From Anisodus tanguticus (Eukaryota > Streptophyta > Magnoliopsida > Solanales > Solanaceae): DNA of 64,000 nucleotides. Each line of letters starts with the position of its first letter. Within the stretch, counting starts at the first letter, position 1. The notes under the pieces were generated by a model. It had not been told where the DNA came from and searched no databases. It worked only from the letters and a program-made list of their open reading frames with translations. This document shows, in pieces, positions 46,949 through 62,200 of the stretch. Both the position numbers and the translations under genes were made by a program. Location: the NCBI GenBank assembly GCA_034509755.1, contig CM067546.1:18768615-18832614 (forward strand), given 5' to 3'.

Positions 46949-49900
46949 AATTCAACTGGAATGAAGACTGCGACACCTTCGCTGGAATTACGTCACATGA
47001 CTCGATATAGAATGAAAACCACGACCATCTCGGCTGACATTACATCATTCAACTAGAGTGACGACCACATTACCTTCGCCAGATTACATCACCTGACTTG
47101 ATATAAAAAGAAAACCATGACCATTTTCGCTACCATTACATCATTCAACTGGAGTGAAGACCGCGACACCTTCGCTGGAATTATATCACATAACTCGATA
47201 TAGAATGAAAAACACCACCATTTTGGCTGGCAATACATCATTCAACTGGAGTGATGACCGCAATACTGTCGTCGAAATTACTTCCCCTAACTCGATATAG
47301 AATGAAAACCACGACTATCTCGGTTGGCATTACATTATTCAACTGGAGTGAAGACAACAACACATTCACTAGAATTACATCACCTACTCAAAATAGAAAA
47401 AAAAACATCTTGGCTGGCATTACATCATTCAACTGGAGTGAATTCCGTGATACCTTTGCTGGAATTACATAACCTGACTCGATATAGAATGAAAACCACG
47501 ACCATCTTGGCTGGCATTACATTATTCAACTGGAGTGAAGACTACCTTCGCCGGAACTACATCCACAAACCCGATATAGAATGAAAACTATGACCATCAT
47601 GGATGACATTATATCATTCAACTTGAGTGCCGACCGCATCATATTCGCCGGAATTACATCCCCCAACTCGATATTGAATGAAAACCATGACCATCTTGGC
47701 TGGCATTACATTATTCAACTGGAGTGAAGACTAACACCGTCACTGGAATTACATCACTTTACTCGATATAGAAAGAAAACCACGACCATCTTGGCTGGCA
47801 TTTCATCATTTAATTGTAGTGAAGACGTGACACCTTTCCCGGATTACATAACCTGGCTCGGTATAGAATGAAAACCACGACCATCTTGGCTGGCATTACA
47901 TCATTCAGTTGGAGTGAAGACTACGGTACCTTCGCAGGAATTACATCCCAAAACTCGATATAGAATGAAAACCACGACCATCATGGATGGAATTACATCA
48001 CTCAACTGGAGTGAAGACCGTACCACCTTTGCTGGAATTACTTCACATGCCTCGATATAGACTAAAAACCACGACCATCTTGGCTGGCATTACATCAATC
48101 AACTAGAGTGACAACCACCCAACTTCACAATAAATACATAATCTGACTCGATATAAAAAGAAAACCACAACCATTTTGGCTAACATTACATCATTCAACT
48201 GGAGTAAAGACTGCGACACCTTTGCCAAAATTACATCACCTGACTCGATATAGAATACAAACCACGACCATCTTGGTTGGCATTAAATCATTCAACTGGA
48301 GTGAAGACCGCAACACCTTCGTCGGAATTACATCTCCTAACTCGATATAGAATGAAACCACGACCATCTTGGCTGGCATTATATTATTCAACTAGAGTGA
48401 AGACAACAACACTTTCACAGGAATTACATCACATTACTCAATATAGAAAGAAAACCATGACCATCTTGGCTGACATTGCATCATTTAACTGTAGTGAAGA
48501 CTGTGACACATTAGCCGGATTACATAACCTGGCTCGATATAGAATGAAAACCTCAACCATATTGGCTGGAATTACACCATTCAGCTGGAATGAAGATTGC
48601 GGTACTTTCGCAGGAAATATATCCCCAAACTCGATATAGAATGTAAATCGCGACCAACATAGATGGAATTACATCATTCAACTGGAGTGAAGACTGCACC
48701 AACTTCGCTAGAATTACTTCACATGACTCGATATAGACTAAAAACCATGACCATCTTGGCTGGCATTACATCATTCAACTAGAGTGACGGCCACATCACA
48801 TTCATAATAAATACATCACATGACTCGATATAAAAAGAAAACCAAAACCATTTTGGCTACCATTACATCATTCAACTAGAGTAAAGACTGCAACACCTTT
48901 GCCGGAATTCCATCACCTGACTCGATATAGAATGGAAACCACGACCATCTTGGATGGAAATACGTCATTAAACTGGAGTGATGACCGCAATATCGACGTC
49001 GGAATTACATCCCCTAACTCGATATAGAATGAAAACCACGACCATCTTGGCTGGCATTACATTATTCAACTGGATTGAAGACAACAACACCTTTACTGGA
49101 AATACATCAGCTTACTCAATATAGAGAGAAAACCATGAACATCTTGGATGACATTACATCATTCTGCTGGAGTGAATACTGTGATACCTCAGCCGGAGTT
49201 ACATAACTTGGTTCGATATAGAATGAAAACCACAACCATCTTGGCTGTCATTACATCATTCAACTGGAGAGAAGACTGTGACACCTTTACTGGAATTACA
49301 TCCCCAAACTTGATATAGAATGAAAACCACGACCATCATGGATGACATTACATCATTCAACTGGAGTGACGATCACAAAACCTTCGCCGACATTATATCC
49401 CTTAACTTGATATAAAAAGAAAACCACGACCATCTTGCTTGCATTACATCATTCAGCTGGAGTGAAGACCGCAGTAGCTTCGGTGGAGTTAAATCACCTA
49501 ACTCGATATAGAATGAAAACCACGACCATCATGGCTGGTATTACATCATTCAACTAGAGTGAAGATTGCGGAACCTTCGTCGAAACTACATCACCTGAAT
49601 CGATACAGAATGAGAACTATGATCATCTTGGATAATATTAAATCATTCCACTAGAGTAAAGACCGTGATAAGTTCATTGGAATTACATCACCTAACTTGA
49701 TATAAAAATGAAAACGATGACTTTGATGATATTACATCATTTAACTGGAGTGAAGACCGTTGCACTTGTGCCAGAATTACATTCCCTAACTAAAAATAAA
49801 ATGAAAACCACAGCCATCTTGGCTGGCATTACATCATTCAACTAGAGTGAAGACCGTGATACCTTTGCCAAAATTGTATAACCTGACTCGATATAGAATG

Positions 49901-51124
49901 AAAACCACAACCATCTAGGCTGTCATTACATCATTCAACTGGTGTGAAAACTGTGACACCTTCGGCATAATTACATCCCAAATTCGATATAGATTGAAAA
50001 CCATGTCTATCATGCATGGTATTACATCATTTAACTGGATTGACGACCGTAACACTTTCAGAATAAATACATCACCTGACTCGGTATAAACAGAAAACAA
50101 CTACCATTTTGGCTACCATTACATAATACAACAGGAGTAAAGACCGCGACACCTATGCCGGAATTACATAACCTGACTCGATATAGAATGAAACCCATGA
50201 CCATCTTGGTTGAAATTAAATCATTCAACTGGAGTGAAGACCGTTACACCTTCACCGGAATTACATCTCCTAACTCGATATAGAATGAAAGCACGACCAT
50301 CTTGGTTGGCATTATATTATTTAACTGGAGTGAAGACAACAACACTTTCACTGGAATTACATCACCTTACTCGATATAGATATAAAACCACAACCATCTT
50401 GGCGGGCATTACATTATTCAACTGGAGTGAAGACAACAACACCTTCACTGGAATTACATCACCTTACTCGATATAGAAATAAATGCACAACCATCTTGGT
50501 TGGCATTACATTATTCAACTGGAGTGAAGACAACAACACCTTTACTGGAATTACATTACCTTACTCGATATAGAAAGAAAACCATGACCATCTTGTCTAC
50601 CATTACAATATTCAACTGGAGTGAAGACCGTGACACCCATGCCCGAATTACATAACCTGACTCGATATAGAATGAAACCCATAACCATCTTGGTTGGCAT
50701 TAAATCATTCAACTGGAGTGAAGACCGCGACACCTTCGCCGGAATACATCCCCTAACTAGATATAGAATGAAACCACCACCATCTTGGTCGGCATTATAT
50801 TATTCAACTGGAGTGAAGACAATGACACTTTCACTATAATTACAACACCTTACTCGATATAGAAATAAAACCACCACCATTTTGGCTGGCATTACAATAT
50901 TCAACTAGAGTGAAGACAACAACACCTTCACTGGAATTACATCACCTTACTCAATAAAGAAAGAAAACCTTGACCATCTTGGCTGGCATTAAATCAGTCA
51001 ATTGGTGTGAAGACTGTGACAACATTGCTGGAATTACATAACCTGACTCGATATAGAATGAAAATATCATCCATCATGGATGACATTACATCATTCAGCT
51101 GGAGTGAAGACCACAATAGCTTCA

Positions 51125-54100
51125 CAATAAATACATCACCAGACTCGATATAAAAAGAAAACCATGACTATTTTGGCTACCATTACATCATTCAACTGGA
51201 GTAAAGACCGTGACACCTTTGCCAGAATTACATCACCTGACTCGATATAGAATGGAAACCACGACCATCTTGACTAATAATACGTCATTGAACTAGAGTG
51301 ATGACCGCAATACCGTCATTGGAATTACATCCCCGAACGCGATATAGAATGAAAACCACTACCATCTTGGCTGTCATTACATTATTCAACTAGAGTTAAT
51401 ACAACAACACCTTCACTGGAATTACATCACCTTACTCAATATAGAAAGAAAACCACAAATATCTTGGCTGGCATTACATCTTTCATCTAGAATGATGACC
51501 TTGATACCTTTGCCGGAATTACATAACCTGACTCGATATAGAATGAAAACAACAATCATCTTGGCTGTAATTACATCATTCAACTGGAGAAAGTACTGCG
51601 ACACCTTCAACGGAATTACATCCCCAAACTCAATATAGTATGAAAACCACGACCATCATGGATTGTATTACATTATTCAACTAGAGTGACGACCGCGACA
51701 CCTTCTTCGGAATTACATCCCCTAACTCGATATTGAATTTAAACAACGACCATTGTGGTTGGCGTTACATTATTCAACTGTAGTGAAGACAACAACACCT
51801 TCACTAGAATTACATCACCTTAATCGATATAGAAAGAAAACCATGTCTATCTTGGCTGGTATTGCATGATTCAACTGGAGTGAAGACCGTGACACCTTTG
51901 CCGGAATTACATAACCTGACTTGATATAGAATGAAAACCACGACCATCTTTGTTGGCATTAAATCATTCAATTAGAGTGAAGACCGCGACACCTTCGCCG
52001 GAAATACATCCCCTAACTCGATATGAAAACCATGACCATCTTGGCTAGCATTACATTATTCAACTGGAGTAAAGATAACAACACATTCTATGGAATTACA
52101 TCACCTTACTCGATATAGAAATAAAACCACAACTATCTTGGCTGGCATTACATTATTCAACTGGAGTGAAGACAACAACACCTTCACTAGAATTACATGA
52201 CCTAACTCGATATAGAATGAAAACCACGACTAATATGGCTGGCATTACATCATTCAACTTGAGTGAATACTGCGGCACCTTCGCCGGAATTACATAACAT
52301 ATATCGATATAGAATGAAAACCACTACCCTCTTGGTTGGTATTAAATCATTCAACTTGAGTGAAGACTACGACACCTTCGCCGGAATTATATCCCCAAAC
52401 TCGATATAGAATGAAAACCACGACCATCTTGGCTGGTATTATATTATTCAACTGGAGTGACGACCACATCACCTTCACCATAAATACATCACCTGACTCG
52501 ATATAAAAAGAAAACCATGACCATTTTGGCTACCATTACATCATTCAACTTGAGTAAAGTCCGCAACACCTTTGCCAGAATAACATCACCTGGCTCGATA
52601 TAGAATGGAAACCACGACCATCTTGGCTAGAAATACGTCATTGAATTGGAGTGATGACCGCATTACCATCGTCGAAATTACGTCCCCTAACTCGTTATAG
52701 GATTAAAACCACGAATCTTGGCAGGCATTACATTATTCAACTGGAATGAAGACTACAACACCTTCACTGGAATTACATCACCTTACTCAATATAGAAAGA
52801 AAACCATGAACATCTTGGTGGCATTACATCATTCAACTGGAGCGAAGATCGTAATACCTTTTCCGGAATTACATAACCTGACTAGATATAGAATGAAAAC
52901 CACTACCATATTGGCTGTCAATACATCATTCAACTAGAGTGAAGATTACTATACCTTCACTGGAATTACATCACCAAACTCGATATAGAATGTAAACCAC
53001 GACCATCATTACATCATTCAACTGGAGTGAAGACCGTGACACCTTTTGCCGGAATTACATAACCTGACTAGATATAGAATGACACCCACGACCATCTTGG
53101 TTGGCATTAAATCATTCAATTGGAGTGAAGTCTGCAACACCTACGCCGGAATACATCCCATAACTCGATATAGAATTAAACCACGACGATCTTGGCTGGA
53201 ATTAAATTATTCAACTGGAGTGAAGACATCAACACTTTCACTAGAATTACATCACCTTACTCGATATTGAAATAAAACCACAACCATCTTGGCTGGCATT
53301 ATATTATTCAACTGGAATGAAGACAACAACACCTTCACTGGAATTACATCACCTTACTCGATATAGAAAGAAAACCATGGCCATCTTGGCTGGCATTAAA
53401 TCATTCAACTGGTGTGAAGACCGTGACAACTTTGCTGGAATTACATAACCTGACTCCATATAAAATGAAAACATCATCCATCATGGATGGCATTACATCA
53501 TTCAACTGGAGTGACGACCGCAACACCTTAACTGGAATTACATTTCTTAACACGATATAAAAAGAAAACCACGACCATCTTGGCTTGTATTGAATCATTC
53601 AACTGGTGTGAAGACCGTAATAACTTCACAATAAATACATCACCTTACTAGATATAAAAAGAAAACCACGCCCATTTTGGCTACCATTATATTATTCAAC
53701 TGGAGTAAAGTCCGCAACACCTTTGCCGAAATTACATCACCTGGCTCGATATAGAATGGAAACCACGACCATCTTGGCTAGAAATACGTCATTGAATTGG
53801 AGTGATGACCGCATTACTCTCATCGGAATTACGTCCCCTAACTCGCTATAGGATTAAAACCACGATCATCTTGGCTGGCATTACATTATTCAACTGGAGT
53901 GAAGACAATAACACCTTCACTGGAATTACACCACCTTACTCAATATAGAAAGAAAACCACGAACATCTTGGTGGCATTACATCATTCAACTGGAGCGAAG
54001 ATTGTGATACCTTTACTTGGCTGGCATTACATTATGCAACTGGAGTGAAGACATCAACACTTTCACTAGAATTACGTCACCTTACTTGATAAAGAAATAA

Positions 54101-55760
54101 AACCACAACCATCTTGGCTGGCATTATATTATTCAACTGGAGTGAAGACAACAATACCTTTACTGGAATTACATCACCTTACTCGATATAGAAAGAAAAT
54201 GATGGCCATCTTGGCTGGCATTAAATCATTCAACTGGTGTGAAGACCGTGACAACTTTGCTGGATTTACATAACCGGACTCGATATAGAATGAAAACATC
54301 GTCCATAATGGATGGCATTACATCATTCAACTGGAGTGACGACCGCAACACCTTCACCGGAATTACATTTCTTAACTCTATATAAAAAGAAAACCACGAC
54401 CATCTAGGCTTGTATTACATCATTCAACTGGAGTGAAGACCGCAGTAGCTTCACAATAAATACATCACCTGACTCTATATAAAAAGAAAACCACGTCTAT
54501 TTTGGTTACCATTACATCATTCAACTAGAGTAAAGACCGTGACACCTTTGCCAGAATTACATCACCTGACTCGATATTGAATGGAAACCACGACCATCTT
54601 GGCTAATAATACGTTATTAAACTGGAGTGATGACCGCAATACCGTCATTGGAATTACATCCTCGAACGCGATATAGAATGAAAAACATGACCATCTTGAC
54701 TGGTATGACATTATTCAACTAGAGTGAATATAGCAACACCTTCAGTTGAATTACATCACCTTACTCAATATAGAAAGAAAACCACGAACATCTTGGCTTG
54801 CATTACATCTTTCAACTGGAGTGAAAACCGTGATACCTTTGCCGGAATTACATAACCTGACTCGATATAGAATGAAAACGACAATCATCTTGACTGTTAT
54901 TACATCATTCAACTGGAGAAAATACCCCGACACCTTCACTGGAATTGCATCCCCAATCTCAATATAGAATGAAAACCACGACCATCATGGATGGTATTAC
55001 ATCATTCCACTAGAGTCACGACCGCAATACCTTCTTCGGAATTACATCCCCTAACTCGATATGAATTAAAACCACGACCGTCATGGCCTGCATTACATTA
55101 TTCAACTAGAGTGAAGACAACAACACCTTCACTAGAATTACATCACCTTACTCAATATAGAAAGAAAACCATGTCTATCTTGGCTGGTATTGCATCATTC
55201 AACTGGAGTGAAGACCGTGACACCTTTGCCAGAATTACATAACATGACTCGATATAGAATGAAAACCACGACCATCTTTGTTGGCATTAAATCATGCAAC
55301 TGGAGTGAAGACCGCGACACCTTCACCGGAATTACATCCCCTAACTCGATATAGAATGAAAACCACGACCATCTTGGCTAGCATTATATTATTCAACTGG
55401 AGTAATGATAACAACACCTTCACTGGAATTACATCACCTTACTCGATATAGAAATAAAAATACAACTATCTAGGATGGCATTACATTATTCAACTGGAGT
55501 AAAGACAACAACACCTTCACTAGAATTACATCACTTAACTCGATATAGAATGAAAACCACGACTATCATGGCTGACATTACATCATTCAACTTGAGTTGA
55601 GACTGCGGCACCTTCGCCTGAATTACATAACATGCCTCGTTATAGAATGAAAACCACGACCATCTTAGTTGGCATTATATTATTCAATTAGAGTGATGAC
55701 CACATCACCTTCACTATAAATACATCACTTGACTCGATATAAAAAGAAAACCACGACCAT
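51125..55760. repeat. Satellite sub-block duplicated at about 3.3 kb spacing
   Basis: Monomers with rare variants recur in the same order: an AATAAATACATCACC unit with TATAAAAAGAAAACC at 51130 and 54451, then the unit with GAACGCGATATAGAATGAAAA at about 51330 and 54660, and the CGACCACATCACC / GACCACATCACC unit at about 52470 and 55695. Spacing 3.2-3.3 kb, about 34 monomers. Matches are imperfect, so this is an older duplication. Confidence 0.6.
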
Positions 55761-56277
55761 TTTGGCTACCATTACATCATTCAACTGGAGTAAAGACCGC
55801 AACACCTTTGCCGGAATTACATCACCTGGCTCGATATAGAATGTAAACCATGAACATCTTGGCTAGAAATACGTCACTGAATTGGAATGATGACCGCATT
55901 CCCGTCGTGGGAATTAAGTCCCCTAACTCGATATAGGATTAAAACCACGAACATCTTGGCGGGCATTACATCATTCAACTGGAGCGAAAATCGTGATACC
56001 TTTACCGAAATTACATAACCCGACTTGATATAGAATGAAAACCACAATCATATTGGCTGTCATTACATCATTCAACTGGAATGATGACCACAACACCTTC
56101 GCCGGAATTACATCCCTTGACTCGATATAAAAAGAAAACCATGACCATCTTGGCAAACATTACATCATTCAACTAGACAGAAGACCGCAGTAGCTTCGCT
56201 GGAGTTATATCACCTAAGTCGATATAGAATGAAAACCACGACTATCATGGCTGTCATTACAGTATTCAACTAGAGTG

Positions 56278-59200
56278 AAGGCAGCAACACTTTCACTAGA
56301 ATTACATCAGCTTACTCAATATAGAAACAAAACCACAAACATCTTGGCTGGCATTACATCATTCGACTGGAGTGAATACCATGATACCTTTATCGGAATT
56401 ACATAACCTGACTCGATATAGAATGAAAACCACATCCATCTTGGTTGTCATTACATCATTCAACTTGAGTAAAGCCTGCGACGCCTTCTCCGAAATTACC
56501 TCCCCAAACTCGATATAGAATGAACACCACGACCATCATGGATGGCACTACACCATTCAACTAGAATGACGACCGCAACACCTTCGCCGAAATTACATCT
56601 CTTAACACGATATTGAATTAACACCACAACAATTATTTATGGCATTACATTATTTAACTAGAGTGAAGACAGCAACACCTTCGCTAGAATTACATCACCT
56701 TACTCGATATAGAAAGAAAACCATGACCATCTTAACTTGCATTGCATCACTCAACTGGAGTGAAGACCGTGACACCTTTGCCGGAATTATATAACCGGAC
56801 TTGATATAGAATGAAAACCATGACCATCTTGGTTGGCATTAAATCATTCAACTGGAGTGAAGACCGCGACACCTTTTCCGAAATTACATAACCTGACTCG
56901 ATATAGAATGAAACCACAACCATCTTGGCTGTCATTACATCATTCAACTTGAGTGAAGATTGTGATACCTTCGCCGGAATTACATCCCCAAACTCGATAT
57001 AGAATGAAAACCATGACTATCATGGATGGCATTACACCATTCAACTAGAGTGACGACCGCAACACCTCTGCTGGAATTACATCTCGTAACTCGATATTGA
57101 ATTAAAACGATGAACATTATTGATGGCATTACATTATTTAATTGCAGTGACGATCGCAACACCTTTACCAAAATTACATCCCCTAACTCGATATTGAATT
57201 AAAACCACGACCATCATGGCTGGCATTACATTATTCAACTGGAGTAAAGACAACAACACCTTCGCTAGAATTACATCACCTTACTCGATATAGAAAGTAA
57301 ACCATGACCCTCTTGGATGGCATTGCATCATTCTACTGGAGTGAAGACCGTGACACCTTTGCCGGAATTACATAACCTGACTCGATATAGAATGAAAACC
57401 ATGACTATTTTAGTTTGCATTAAATCATTCAACTGGAGTGACGACCGCGACACCTTCGCCGGAATTACATCCCCTAACTCAATATAGAATAGAAACCACG
57501 ACCCTCATGGATGAAATTATATCATTCAACTGCAGTGACGATCGCAACACCTTCACCGGAATTACATCCCCTAACTCGATATTGAATTAAAACCACGACC
57601 ATCATGGCTGGTATTACATTATTCAACTGGAGTAAAGACAACAACACCTTCTCTAGAATTACATCACCTTACTCGATATAGAATGTAAACCATGACCCTC
57701 TTAGCTGGCATTATATCATTCAACTGGAGTGAAGACCGTGAAAAAGTTGTTGGAATTACATAACTTGATTCGATATAGAATGAAAACCCCAAACATCTCG
57801 GATATCATTACATCATTCAACTAGAGTGAACACTGTGGTAACTTAGCTAAAATTACATCCCAAACTCAATATAGAATGAAAACCACGTCCATCATGGTTG
57901 GCATTACATCATTCAACTGGAGTGTCGACCGCAACACCTTCGCCGGAATTACATCCCTTAACTCGATATAAAAAGAAAACCACGACCATCTTGGCTAACA
58001 TTACATCATTCAACTGGAGTGAAGACCGCAGTAGCTTCGCTGGAGTTATATCACCTAAGTCGATATAGAATGAAAACCACGACTATCATGGCTGGCCTTA
58101 CATTATTCAACTGGAGTGAAGGCAGCAACACTTTCACTGGAATTACATCACCTTACTCAATATAGAAACAAAACCACAAACATCTTGGCTGGCATTACAT
58201 CATTCGACTGGAGTGAATACCGTGATACCTTTAAGGGAATTACATAACCTGACTCGATATAGAATGAAAACCACAACCATATTGGTTTTCATTACATCAT
58301 TCAACTTGAGTAAAGCCTGCGACGCCTTCGCCAGAATTACATCCCCAAACTCGATATAGAATGAACACCACGACCATCATGGATGGCACTACACCATTCA
58401 TCTAGAAGGACGACCGCAACACCTTCGCCGAAATTACATCTCTTACTATGATATTGAATTAAAACCACAACAATTATTTATGGCATTACATTATTTAACT
58501 GGAGTGAAGACAACAACACCTTCGCTAGAATTACATCACCTTACTCGATATAAAAAGAAAACCACGACCATCTTAACATGCATTGCATCACTCAACTGGA
58601 GTGAAGACCGTGACACCTTTGCCGAAATTACATAGCCTGACTTGATATAGAATGAAAACTATGACCATCTTGGTTGGCATTAAATTATTCAACTGGAGTG
58701 AAGACCGCGACACCTTTTCCGAAATTACATTACCTGACTCGATATAGAATGAAACCACAACCATCTTGGCTGTCATTACATCATTCAACTTGAGTGAAGA
58801 CTGTGACACCTTCGCCGAAATTACATCCCCAAACTCGATATAGAATGAAAACCATAACCATCATGGATGGCATTACAACATTCAACTAGAGTGACGACCG
58901 CAACTCCTTTGCGGGAATTACATCTCTTAACTCGATATTGAATTAAAACTATTACCATTATTGATGGCATTACATTATTTAACTGCAGTGATGATCGCAA
59001 CACCTTTACCGAAATTACATCCCCTAACTGGATATTGAATTAAGACCACGACCATCATGGCTGGCATTACATTATTCAACTGGAGTAAAGACAACAACAC
59101 CTTCCCTAGAATTACATCACCTTACTCGATATAGAAAGTAAACCATGACCCTCTTGGGTGGTATTGCATCATTCTACTAGAGTGAAGACCGTGACACCTT

Positions 59201-62200
59201 TGCCGGAATTACTTAACCTGACTCGATATAGAATAAAAACCATCACTATCTTAGTTTGCATTAAATCATTGAACTGGAGTGAAGACCGTAACACCTTCGC
59301 CGGAATTACATCCCCTAACTCAATATAGAATAGAAACCACGACCCTCATGGATGAAATTATATCATTCAACTGCAGTGACGATCATAACACCGTCACCGG
59401 AATTACATCCCCTAACTCGATATTGAATTAAAACCACGACCATCATGGCTATTATTACATTATTCAACTGGAGTAAAGACAACAACTCCTTCGCTAAAAT
59501 TACATCACCTTACTCGATATAGAAAGTAAACCATGACCCTCTTGGCTGGCATTGCATTATTCTACTGGAGTGAAGACCGTGACACCTTTGCCGGAATTAC
59601 ATAACCTGACTCGATATAGAATGAAAACCATGACTATTTTAGTTTGCATTAAATCATTCAATGAAAACCACGTCCAGGTTGAACATCATTCAACCGGAGT
59701 GACGACGACACCTACGCCGGAATTACATCCCTTAACTCAATATAGAATAGAAACCACGACCCTCTTGGATGAAATTATATCATTCAACTGTGAAGACGAT
59801 CGCAACACCTTCAGCGGAATTACATCCCCTAACTCGATATTGAATTAAAACCACGACCATCATGGCTGGTATTACATTATTCAACTGGAGTGAAGGCAGC
59901 AACACTTTCACTGGAATTACATCACCTTACTCAATATAGAAACAAAACCACAAACATCTTGGCTGGCATTACATCATTCGACTGGAGTGAATACCGTGAT
60001 ACCTTTAAGGGAATTACATAACCTGACTCGATATAGAATGAAAACCACAACCATATTGCTTGTCATTACATCATTCAACTTGAGTAAAGCCTGCGACGCC
60101 TTCGCCGGAATTACATCCCCAAACTCGATATAGAATGAACACCACGACCATCATGGATGGCACTACACCATTCAACTAGAATGACGACCGCAACACCTTC
60201 CTCGAAATTTCATCTCTTAACACGATATTGAATTAAAACCACAACAATTATTTATGGCATTACATTATTTAACTGTAGTGAAGACAACAACACCTTCGCT
60301 AGAATTACATCACCTTACTCGATATAGAAAGAAAACCATGACCATCTTAACATGCATTGCATCAGTCAACTGGAGTGAAGACCGTGACACCTTTGCCGAA
60401 ATTACATAGCCTGACTTGATATAGAATGAAAACCATGACCATCTTGGTTGGCATTAAATTATTCAACTGGAGTGAAGACCGCGACACCTTTTCCGAAAAT
60501 ACATTACCTGACTCGATATAGAATGAAACCACAACCATCTTGGCTGTCATTACATCATTCAACTTGAGTGAAGACTGTGACACCTTCGCCGAAATTACAT
60601 CCCCAAACTCGATATAGAATGAAAACCATAACCATCTTGGATGGCATTACACCATTCAACTAGAGTGACGACCGCAACACCTTTGCGGGAATTACATCTC
60701 TTAACTCGATATTGAATTAAAACGATTATCATTATTGATGGCATTACATTATTTAACTGCAGTGATGATCGCAACACCTTTACCGAAATTACATCCCCTA
60801 ACTGGATATTGAATTAAGACCACGACCATCATGGCTGGCATTACATTATTCAACTGGAGTAAAGACAACAACACCTTCGCTAGAATTACATCACCTTACT
60901 CGATATAGAAAGTAAACCATGACCCTCTTGGCTGGTATTGCATCATTCTACTAGAGTGAAGACTTAATGACACACTATCTTTTTGCATTAAATCATTCAA
61001 TTACTTAACCCCTACTCGATATAGAATGAAAACCATCACTATCTTAGTTTGCATTAAATCATTCAACTGGAGTGAAGACCGCGACACCTTCGCCGGAATT
61101 ACATCCCCTAACTCAATATAGAATAGAAACCACGACCCTCATGGATGAAATTATATCATTCAACTATCTTAGTTTGCATTAAATCATTCAACCGGAGTGA
61201 AGACGATCGCAACACCTTCACCCCTCATGGAATTACATCCCCTAACTCGATATTGAATTAAAACCACGACCATCATGGCTGGTATTACATTATTCAACTG
61301 GAGTAAAGACAACAACACCTTCTCTAGAATTACATCACCTTACTCGATATAGAAAGTAAACCATGACCCTCTTAGCTGGCATTATATCATTCAACTGGAG
61401 TGAAGACCGTGAAAAAGTTGTTGGAATTACATAACTTGATTCGATATAGAATGAAAAGCCCAAACATCTCGGATATCATTACATCATTCAACTAGAGTGA
61501 ACACTGTGGTAACTTAGCTGAAATTACATCTCAAACTCAATATAGAATGAAAACCACGTCCATCATGGTTGGCATTACATCATTCAACTGGAGTGACGAC
61601 CGCAACACCTTCGCCGGATTTACATCCCTTAACTCGATATAAAAAGAAAACCACGACCATCTTGGCTAACATTACATCATTCAACCGGAGTGAAGACCGC
61701 AATTTTACGCTCACAGTTATATCACCTAAGTCGATATAGAATGAAAAGCACGACTATCATGGACATTACATTATTCAACCGGAGTGAATTTACATCACCT
61801 TACTCAATATAGAAACAAAACCACAAACATCTTGGCCGGCATTACATCATTCGACCGGGAGTGAATACCGTGATACCTTTAAGGGAATTACATAACCTGA
61901 CTCGATATAGAATGAAAACCACAACCATATTGCTTGTCATTACATCATTCAACTTGAGTAAAGCCTGCGACGCCTTCGCCGGAATTACATCCCCAAACTC
62001 GATATAGAATGAACACCACGACCATCATGGATGGCACTACATCATTCATCTAGAAGGACGACCGCAACACCTTCGCCGAAATTACATCTCTTACCATGAT
62101 ATTGAATTAAAACCACAACAATTATTTATGGCATTACATTATTTAACTGGAGTGAAGACAACAACACCTTCGCTAGAATTACATCACCTTACTCGATATA

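Noticed and set aside
48277..48639. 120-codon frame and many similar frames in 46.9-64 kb on both strands
   Set aside because: They repeat with the 97-bp unit and change frame each monomer because 97 is not divisible by three.
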